DNA of 5,805 nucleotides from Microbacteriaceae bacterium (GTDB lineage Bacteria; Actinomycetota; Actinomycetes; Actinomycetales; Microbacteriaceae). The translations under genes were made by a program, and so were the position numbers. Positions 1 through 4,600 of this stretch are shown here, piece after piece. Every line of letters begins with the position of its first letter. Within the stretch, counting starts at the first letter, position 1. The notes below the pieces were generated by a model. That model ran no database searches, was not told where the DNA came from, and worked only from the letters and a program-made list of their open reading frames with translations. The stretch lies in NCBI GenBank assembly GCA_947447385.1, contig CANFKN010000088.1, positions 1 to 5,805 of the forward strand, given 5' to 3'.

Positions 1-1394
1 GCCCAGCTTTCAAGACCGCTGTGTCACACGGCATCATCTTGGGCAACGACGGCCAGAAGATGTCAAAGTCGCTTCGCAACTACCCAGATGTGAACGAAGT
101 TTTTGACCGAGATGGTGCTGACGCGATGCGCTGGTTCTTGATGTCGAGCCCTATTTTGCGCGGTGGCAACCTGATTGTTACCGAACAGGGCATTCGTGAA
201 GGTGTTCGTCAGGTGCTATTGCCACTTTGGAACACCTGGTATTTCTTCTCGCTCTATGCCAACGCATCGGGCTATGAGGCTAAGACATCAACCGCGTCGA
301 GCGATGTGCTCGACCGCTACCTGTTGGCCAAAACCCGTGACCTAATCATCGGTGTTGAAAAACACATGGATGCGTTCGACTCCTATTCGGCAGCTGCCGA
401 ACTTCGCGATTTCGCCGACGTGCTTACCAACTGGTACATCCGCCGTTCACGTGATCGTTTCTGGTCTGGCTCGGCAGAGGCTTTCGACACGCTTTACACG
501 GTGCTCGAAATCGTTACTCGCGTTGCGGCACCACTTTTGCCTCTGGTTACAGAAGAGATTTGGCGTGGGCTAACTGGTGGACGCTCAGTTCACTTGACAA
601 GCTGGCCAAACCCAGCCGACCTACCTGCTGACGAAGCCCTCGTTGCAGCGATGGACCAAGTGCGCCAAGTTAGTTCGGTTGCTTTGAGCTTGCGCAAGGC
701 TGCAGGCTTGCGCGTGAGACTGCCGCTGGCATCGTTGACAGTTGTGACCTCTGGCGCTGCTGCACTTGAGCCATTTGCAGCGATTATCGCTGAAGAACTA
801 AACGTGAAAGCTGTGAATTTGGTTGAGCTCTCGCTTGACTCGGCAAGCCAGTTTGGCGTTGTGAAGCGCCTGACCGTTAATGCCCGAGCAGCAGGCCCGC
901 GCCTCGGCAAGGGTGTTCAGGCAGTAATCGGCGCGGCAAAGGCTGGCGATTGGTCTGAAGTTGACGGGGTCGTGGTTGCTGGCGGAGTTGCCCTTGAAGC
1001 TGGCGAATACACGCTAGATCTAGTTGCAAACCTAAGCGAAGCAGCCGAAACCGAAGAGGTCAGCCACAACCACATCGGCATTCTTGCCGGCGGCGGCTTC
1101 TTGTTGCTCGATGGAGCCATTAGTGATGAGCTAGCCGGCGAAGGCTTGGTGCGTGACATTATTCGCGCCGTTCAGAATGCACGCAAAGAAGCTGACTTCG
1201 ATGTGAGCGACCGAATCGTGTTGAACATCGCTGCCGAGACCGACGTGCAAAAGTGGGCTGAGATTCACGCCGAGCTTTTGAAGTCTGAAACCCTGACATC
1301 CGTGTTGAATTTGATTTCTTCAGAGCAAGGCTCGGGCGAACCAATCGCCGTTGGCGAATCACAGCAAGTTCGGGTTGAGGTTAAAAAGGCATGA
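1..1394 (+). CDS. ileS: Isoleucyl-tRNA synthetase, C-terminal part (5' end outside window)
   Basis: This enzyme charges tRNA(Ile) with isoleucine in the cytoplasm. The reading frame is open from the left edge (first full codon at 3), and the last 463 residues are visible. The class I signature KMSKS is at 57-71, inside the sequence NDGQKMSKSLRNYPDV. A stretch typical of the IleS end of the catalytic domain follows (DAMRWFLMSSPILRGGN). Next come the helical anticodon-binding domain (roughly visible residues 75-220, with LLPLVTEEIW and the SVHLTSWP turn) and a C-terminal extension of about 230 residues. I relate that extension to the DUF5915-type tail of long, eukaryote-like (type 2) IleS. No C-terminal zinc-finger cysteines of the E. 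coli type are seen. The HIGH motif and editing domain lie outside the window. The TGA stop overlaps the folC ATG (ATGA), which implies translational coupling. The GTG at 21 is an internal valine, not a start. Confidence 0.96.
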   Translation, partial: PAFKTAVSHGIILGNDGQKMSKSLRNYPDVNEVFDRDGADAMRWFLMSSPILRGGNLIVTEQGIREGVRQVLLPLWNTWYFFSLYANASGYEAKTSTASSDVLDRYLLAKTRDLIIGVEKHMDAFDSYSAAAELRDFADVLTNWYIRRSRDRFWSGSAEAFDTLYTVLEIVTRVAAPLLPLVTEEIWRGLTGGRSVHLTSWPNPADLPADEALVAAMDQVRQVSSVALSLRKAAGLRVRLPLASLTVVTSGAAALEPFAAIIAEELNVKAVNLVELSLDSASQFGVVKRLTVNARAAGPRLGKGVQAVIGAAKAGDWSEVDGVVVAGGVALEAGEYTLDLVANLSEAAETEEVSHNHIGILAGGGFLLLDGAISDELAGEGLVRDIIRAVQNARKEADFDVSDRIVLNIAAETDVQKWAEIHAELLKSETLTSVLNLISSEQGSGEPIAVGESQQVRVEVKKA

Positions 1395-2764
1395 GCCTAG
1401 AAAACGACGAGCGCCACTGGGCTATTCAGCTTGCTGAAGTTGAGCAGCGCATGTATCGCCGCATTCCCGAGAACAAGATTCGACCGCGTTTGGAGCCAAC
1501 TCGCCGCGCCGTTGAATTGCTCGGTGACCCTCAGGCGGCATACCGCGTTGTGCATGTCACCGGCACCAATGGCAAAACCAGCACGACTCGATTCATCGAA
1601 CGCATTTTGCGCGAACACGGCCTTCGCACTGGACGCTTTTTGAGCCCGCATCTGGTCAAACTCAACGAGCGCATGGCTCTCGACGGCGAATCAATCAGTG
1701 ATGAGCGCCTTGTGACCACTTGGAACGAGATCGAACCGATTCTTGAACTAGTTGACGCAGAGCTCGAGGCAGCTGGCGAGGACGCACTCACTTTCTTTGA
1801 GGCGCTAGCCGTGCTTGCCTTTGCCGTTTTCGCAGATGCCCCCGTAGATGTTTTGGTTCTCGAAGTCGGCATTGGTGGCGAGTGGGACAGCACGAACGTG
1901 GCCGATGGCGACGTTGCTGTTTTTACTCCGATTTCACTCGACCACGTTGACCGCATTGGCGGCACAATCGCTGAAATTGCCCACACAAAGAGCGGCATCA
2001 TCAAGCCAGGTTCGTTCGTCGTGAGTGCCACTCAACCGCTCGATGCAGCTGGTGTGCTTGCCGAAAAGGCAGCCTCAACAGCCGAAACCTACAAACCTTA
2101 TGGCGACGGATGGCACCTAATTGACAACCAAGCAGTGCCGGGTGGCACCAAGTTCTCGGTTCAGGGTCTCGCTGGCGAATATCACGACCTGTTTTTGCCG
2201 GTTCACGGCAGCTATCAAGCCGAGAACGCTGCTTTGGCGTTGGTTGCGGCAGAAGCTTTTCTTGGCGGTGGCCAGCAACGAATCATGGATGATATCGTGC
2301 GCGCTGCATTTTCAGATGTGTCTTCGCCCGGCCGTTTGCAAGTAGTCAGCAAGAACCCACTAATCGTCCTCGATGCTGCACACAATGAGGCTGGGGCAAC
2401 TTCACTTGCAACTTCGATTCGCGAAACCTTTGCAGCTGATTATGTGGTTGCAGTGGTCTCGATTTTGACCGAAAAAGACGCCGCAGCAATCTTGCGTGAA
2501 CTTGAACCGGTTGTCAGCGAGATTATCGTCACCCAATCATCTTCACCTCGCGCGATTGCATTGGCCGACATCGAAGCACTAGCCGGCGAGATTTTTGGCA
2601 TCGACCGAGTTCGCGTTTCTGCCAACCCATGGCACGCTCTAGAGTTAGCGAAACAAGTTCTGCCAAAAGCCAAAAACGGCATGATTGTTGCTTCGGGGTC
2701 GATCACGTTGGTCGGCGACCTTTTGAAGCAGCTTCAACGAGAAGAGGATTCAAATGACGAATAG
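1391..2764 (+). CDS. folC: Bifunctional folylpolyglutamate synthase / dihydrofolate synthase
   Basis: FolC is an ATP-dependent cytoplasmic ligase. It adds glutamate to folates and, in most bacteria, also joins dihydropteroate to glutamate. The 457 residues match the usual family length. The Mur-ligase-type P-loop VTGTNGKTS is at residues 56-64 (Lys62). It is followed by LSPHL (84-88), the FFE motif (135-137), EVGIGGEWDSTNV (158-170), and SLDH (182-185) with TKSGIIK (199-205); its Lys200 sits where the family has its carbamylated lysine. The C-terminal domain begins near SSPGRLQ (311-317) and carries LDAAHN (327-332), with the conserved Asp and His, and SGSITLVGD near 435. The common EKAGI sequence is TKSGI here, which I take as lineage variation because the lysine is kept. 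The start overlaps the ileS stop by 4 bases, with a GAGG at 1377-1380 as a plausible ribosome-binding site. The 3' end overlaps the next gene by 11 bases. Whether both activities are present cannot be told from sequence. Confidence 0.96.
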   Translation: MSLENDERHWAIQLAEVEQRMYRRIPENKIRPRLEPTRRAVELLGDPQAAYRVVHVTGTNGKTSTTRFIERILREHGLRTGRFLSPHLVKLNERMALDGESISDERLVTTWNEIEPILELVDAELEAAGEDALTFFEALAVLAFAVFADAPVDVLVLEVGIGGEWDSTNVADGDVAVFTPISLDHVDRIGGTIAEIAHTKSGIIKPGSFVVSATQPLDAAGVLAEKAASTAETYKPYGDGWHLIDNQAVPGGTKFSVQGLAGEYHDLFLPVHGSYQAENAALALVAAEAFLGGGQQRIMDDIVRAAFSDVSSPGRLQVVSKNPLIVLDAAHNEAGATSLATSIRETFAADYVVAVVSILTEKDAAAILRELEPVVSEIIVTQSSSPRAIALADIEALAGEIFGIDRVRVSANPWHALELAKQVLPKAKNGMIVASGSITLVGDLLKQLQREEDSNDE

Positions 2765-3191
2765 TTCGAATGAACCATTGCAACCCGAGTTGCTAGATGC
2801 TCCTCAGGTTCGCCGCAAAGTTTCTACCCAAAGAACTCTTGGTTCGATGGCGCTAGCCTTTGAGTCGTTCGTAATCTTTTTCGCCACATTGGTGGCCTTT
2901 GGTCTAAAAATGGCTGACCCTGCACTGGTTTGGGGTTTCGGTCTTGGCCTAGCGATTTTCACGATTTTATTGCCAGCAGTTCTCGGCAAACGCGGTGGCT
3001 ACCAACTCGGATGGGCAGTTCAGGCTTTGGCTTTGGTGCTCTCTGTAGTGCTCGCCTTCGCCAACCCTGCTGGTTGGGTTTTTGTAATCATTTCTGTAAT
3101 TTTCGTCGGCCTTTGGGGTTGGGCGATGGTTGCGGGTTTCACCATCGATAAGGCTCGAATAGCCTTTGAGAACAGTCAAATTTCTAAATAA
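2754..3191 (+). CDS. DUF4233 family four-helix membrane protein
   Basis: This is a small integral membrane protein of 145 residues with no known biochemical function. A polar N-terminus of about 27 residues is followed by four hydrophobic segments at roughly 31-51, 57-77, 83-103 and 107-128, then a short polar tail. The RTLGSMALAFESFVIFFA stretch (27-44, with Glu37 inside the first helix) and the GGYQLGW turn (81-87) are what I recall as characteristic of DUF4233. The position between folC and ndk matches the gene in Mycobacterium tuberculosis (Rv2446c region), which supports the assignment independently of sequence. The ATG lies inside the last codons of folC (11-base overlap) and is preceded by AAGAGGA at 2742-2748 with 5-base spacing, so it is probably translated with folC. 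There is no signal peptide beyond the first helix and no catalytic motif. A role linked to its neighbours is only guessed from conserved order. Confidence 0.88.
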   Translation: MTNSSNEPLQPELLDAPQVRRKVSTQRTLGSMALAFESFVIFFATLVAFGLKMADPALVWGFGLGLAIFTILLPAVLGKRGGYQLGWAVQALALVLSVVLAFANPAGWVFVIISVIFVGLWGWAMVAGFTIDKARIAFENSQISK

Positions 3192-3202
3192 TAGTTACTC
3201 GC

Positions 3203-3208
3203 AAGGAG
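3203..3208 (+). promoter_or_regulatory. Shine-Dalgarno sequence of ndk
   Basis: AAGGAG stands 5 bases before the ATG at 3214. It decides the start of ndk, because the reading frame is open farther upstream (to 3166, inside the DUF4233 gene). A longer product would carry 16 extra residues absent from the NDK family. Confidence 0.85.
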
Positions 3209-3213
3209 TCAAA

Positions 3214-3627
3214 ATGAGCAATCGCACACTAGTTCTAATCAAGCCAGATGGTGTTAAACGCAACCTGATCGGTGAAATCATCGCGCGTTGCGAAGCAAAG
3301 GGTTACACCGTCGCAAAACTTTGCCTAGTTACGCCAACCCGCGAACTATTGGCAAAGCACTATGCAGAGCACGAAGGCAAGCCGTTCTATGAGCCACTCG
3401 TTGACTTTATGTTGAGCGGCCCAGTCGTGGCTATTCAACTTGAAGGGCACAGAGTTATCGAAGGTTTTCGCTCTCTAGCTGGCGCGACTGACCCGACAGT
3501 CGCTGCGCCTGGAACAATTCGTGGTGACCTTGGTCGCGACTGGGGTCTGAAGGTTCAGCAGAACCTCGTGCATGGCAGTGACTCAGTTGAGTCAGCTGAG
3601 CGTGAACTCGAACTTTGGTTCAACTAA
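3214..3627 (+). CDS. ndk: Nucleoside diphosphate kinase
   Basis: This cytoplasmic enzyme moves the gamma-phosphate from a nucleoside triphosphate, usually ATP, to nucleoside diphosphates through a phosphohistidine, balancing the NTP and dNTP pools. The 137 residues are the normal bacterial length. The N-terminus RTLVLIKPDGVKRN contains the phosphate-binding Lys10. HYAEH (49-53) supplies the conserved tyrosine, and FRSLAGATDP (85-94) the conserved Arg86 and Thr92. PGTIRGD (99-105) holds Arg103. NLVHGSDS (117-124) contains Asn117 and the catalytic His120. All expected active-site residues are present. The gene starts 22 bases after the DUF4233 stop and is the last gene of the operon before a strong terminator. 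The segment LEGHRVIEGF (77-86) is more divergent than the usual EGxNAV-type sequence but lies outside the catalytic residues. Confidence 0.97.
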   Translation: MSNRTLVLIKPDGVKRNLIGEIIARCEAKGYTVAKLCLVTPTRELLAKHYAEHEGKPFYEPLVDFMLSGPVVAIQLEGHRVIEGFRSLAGATDPTVAAPGTIRGDLGRDWGLKVQQNLVHGSDSVESAERELELWFN

Positions 3628-3640
3628 TCGTTAGTTAAAA

Positions 3641-3682
3641 CGAAAAAGGTCGGTGCTGCTTTAGCGGCACCGACCTTTTTCG
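3641..3682. terminator. Bidirectional intrinsic terminator between ndk and the VKOR gene
   Basis: Perfect 16-base arms CGAAAAAGGTCGGTGC (3641-3656) and GCACCGACCTTTTTCG (3667-3682) are extended inward by three more pairs (one G-T) to a TTTA loop at 3660-3663. The GC-rich core is flanked by AAAAA on one side and TTTTT on the other, so the hairpin has a T tract when read from either strand. It lies 13 bases after the ndk stop and 13 bases beyond the stop of the convergent VKOR gene, so it probably ends both transcripts. Confidence 0.93.
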
Positions 3683-3695
3683 TATGCTCGATTGA

Positions 3696-4355
3696 CTACT
3701 TATTCATAAGTGCGCGAAACGCGTCGAGAAAACTTACATAGATAAAAGCGAAAACTACGACCTCGACAGCGATAGCGATAACCCAAGACCATTCAAAAAT
3801 GGCTTTGGCTCGGGCGAGGCTCTTCGGCTTTAGGTCAAACAGTTCGGTTGCACGCGCCCATAAGAGAACGTGAATAAAAAGCGGAATGGTTCCAGCCCAG
3901 ACCACCATGCAATATGGGCACAAGATGTGAATCACGAACATGCTTTGGCTGAACAAAAAGCTGACAAAGGTTGCCGCAAATCCAAGCCCGGCAACAAATG
4001 CAACCCAGACCTGTTTCGAATAGGTCTTTTTGGCGAAAAGCTGCAGAATCGCAAAGCCCACAACAAGAATGAATCCAAAGACACCGATCCAAGAGTTGGC
4101 AAAACCAAAAATATGCGCTTGATCTTGCTTCATTACTGCGCCGCAAGAAATGGCGTTGCTGAAGTCGCAACTCAGTGATTCGTTAGGGAACAACTGTTGG
4201 TGAATGTGTTCATAGGTGAGCGAAACTGCTCCAAATAGGCCAACTAGGCCTGTGGTTAGAATCCACCAAAGAAGAGATTTCGGAGCGATTATTTTTTCAT
4301 TCACCTCTTTATTCTGCCACGCGACATTGCTTTCTCGCGTGCTGCTAACTGACAA
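3696..4355 (-). CDS. VKOR-family membrane thiol oxidase (DsbB-like role)
   Basis: Bacterial vitamin K epoxide reductase homologues re-oxidise a periplasmic or extracellular DsbA-type protein and pass electrons to a quinone, driving disulfide formation; this role is inferred from the family. About five hydrophobic segments are visible (residues ~28-47, 88-107, 117-139, 141-165, 188-210 in the 219-residue frame). The outer loop has a cysteine pair (Cys63 and Cys71 in SCDFSNAISCG). A conserved serine is in FGFANSWIG (Ser88), and the redox motif CPYC is at 146-149 (bases 3909-3920) in the fourth segment. There is no fused thioredoxin domain and no partner gene in the window. The start is uncertain. 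The frame is closed by a stop directly upstream of a TTG at 4355 that has no visible ribosome-binding site. An in-frame GTG at 4304 has AAAGAG immediately adjacent. An ATG at 4300 with a good upstream sequence is out of frame. The gene converges on ndk and diverges from rne. Confidence 0.9.
   Translation of the reverse strand: MSVSSTRESNVAWQNKEVNEKIIAPKSLLWWILTTGLVGLFGAVSLTYEHIHQQLFPNESLSCDFSNAISCGAVMKQDQAHIFGFANSWIGVFGFILVVGFAILQLFAKKTYSKQVWVAFVAGLGFAATFVSFLFSQSMFVIHILCPYCMVVWAGTIPLFIHVLLWARATELFDLKPKSLARAKAIFEWSWVIAIAVEVVVFAFIYVSFLDAFRALMNK
4301..4310 (-). promoter_or_regulatory. Shine-Dalgarno-like sequence inside the VKOR 5' end
   Basis: Read on the minus strand, AAAGAGGTGA (4310 to 4301) closely matches the anti-Shine-Dalgarno complement and runs directly into ATGAAAAAATAA. 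That ATG (4300-4298) is +1 relative to the VKOR frame and stops after three codons. The in-frame GTG (4304-4302) lies within the motif itself, so no conventional in-frame start has good spacing from it. It may mark the true start region of the gene, or it may be chance. Confidence 0.45.
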
Positions 4356-4420
4356 TTAGCCGCAAAAGTGCCATACTTGAAGCAAGAACATTTCGACCAC
4401 ACCGATTGTTCTGAAAAGTT

Positions 4421-4438
4421 TTGGCGGGAATCCACCAA
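4421..4438. repeat. Interrupted inverted repeat upstream of the VKOR gene
   Basis: TTGGCGG (4421-4427) and CCACCAA (4432-4438) flank GAAT. The arms match at six of seven positions; the odd pair becomes a G-U wobble in minus-strand RNA, so a leader transcript of the VKOR gene could form a 7-bp hairpin. It lies 66-83 bases upstream of the TTG. It could be an operator half-site pair, a leader hairpin, or chance. Confidence 0.4.
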
Positions 4439-4513
4439 GTATGCATAAGACCCGAAGGGCAGCGCACCCAACATTTTGGGGCTTGGTCAAAGCAGATTGC
4501 CTGCAAAGTTTTA

Positions 4514-4535
4514 GTTGCAAACAAGTGTTTGCAAC
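4514..4535. promoter_or_regulatory. Operator-like 22-base palindrome upstream of rne
   Basis: The arms GTTGCAAACA (4514-4523) and TGTTTGCAAC (4526-4535) are exact reverse complements around the two-base centre AG. The site lies 65 bases before the preferred rne ATG. The length, symmetry and lack of a following T tract fit a binding site for a dimeric helix-turn-helix regulator better than a terminator. Which gene it controls, and by which protein, cannot be told from the sequence; LacI- or TetR-type regulators use sites of this general form. Confidence 0.55.
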
Positions 4536-4553
4536 ACAGAGATTTATGCCGCG

Positions 4554-4576
4554 GCAACAGAGGTGTGGGCTGTTGC
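4554..4576 (+). promoter_or_regulatory. Possible leader hairpin just before the rne start
   Basis: GCAACAG (4554-4560) and CTGTTGC (4570-4576) form a perfect 7-bp stem with the purine-rich loop AGGTGTGGG. It ends 24 bases before the preferred ATG at 4601. It partly overlaps the palindrome TGCCGCGGCA (4547-4556), so the two structures would compete if both are transcribed. RNase E messages in other bacteria carry structured leaders for autoregulation; applying that here is inference, and the transcription start is unknown. Confidence 0.35.
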
Positions 4577-4587
4577 ACTGGCAGTAT

Positions 4588-4591
4588 GGAG
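4588..4591 (+). promoter_or_regulatory. Shine-Dalgarno sequence of rne
   Basis: GGAG stands 9 bases before the ATG at 4601 and favours that codon. The in-frame ATG five codons earlier (4586) has no purine-rich sequence at a useful distance; its own last base begins this GGAG. Confidence 0.55.
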
Positions 4592-4600
4592 CGCACCGTA

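Larger units (their letters stand above)
4356..4600. other. Divergent intergenic region between the VKOR gene and rne
   Basis: These 245 bases must contain the promoters for the two divergent genes, yet I find no convincing -35/-10 pair on either strand. No tRNA, small-protein gene or riboswitch consensus is recognisable. The region is rich in dyad symmetry. There is a spaced AGAACA (4385-4390) / TGTTCT (4407-4412) pair, an interrupted dyad at 4421-4438, a 22-base palindrome at 4514-4535, a 10-base palindrome TGCCGCGGCA at 4547-4556, and a short hairpin at 4554-4576. Antisense open frames across it look like chance. Confidence 0.7.

Noticed and set aside
21..23. GTG as a start codon for the first gene
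   Set aside because: The frame is open upstream to the window edge and encodes IleS-like residues (PAFKTAVSHG) just before KMSKS, so the codon is an internal valine.
1531..2031. Minus-strand open frame of 166 codons inside folC
   Set aside because: It is a shadow of the folC reading frame; the Ser/Thr/Ala-rich product follows from reverse reading of a conserved gene.
3166..3213. Upstream extension of ndk by 16 codons
   Set aside because: It would start inside the DUF4233 gene without a ribosome-binding site and add residues not found in NDK proteins. The ATG at 3214 has AAGGAG at 5 bases.
4441..4480. Small stems such as CCC-GAA-GGG and CCAA...TTGG as a structured RNA or riboswitch
   Set aside because: The stems are three to four pairs long, as expected by chance, and match no RNA family I recognise.
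4586..4588. ATG as the start of rne
   Set aside because: It is in frame and possible, but no ribosome-binding site precedes it, whereas the ATG at 4601 has GGAG at 9 bases. Kept as an alternative.
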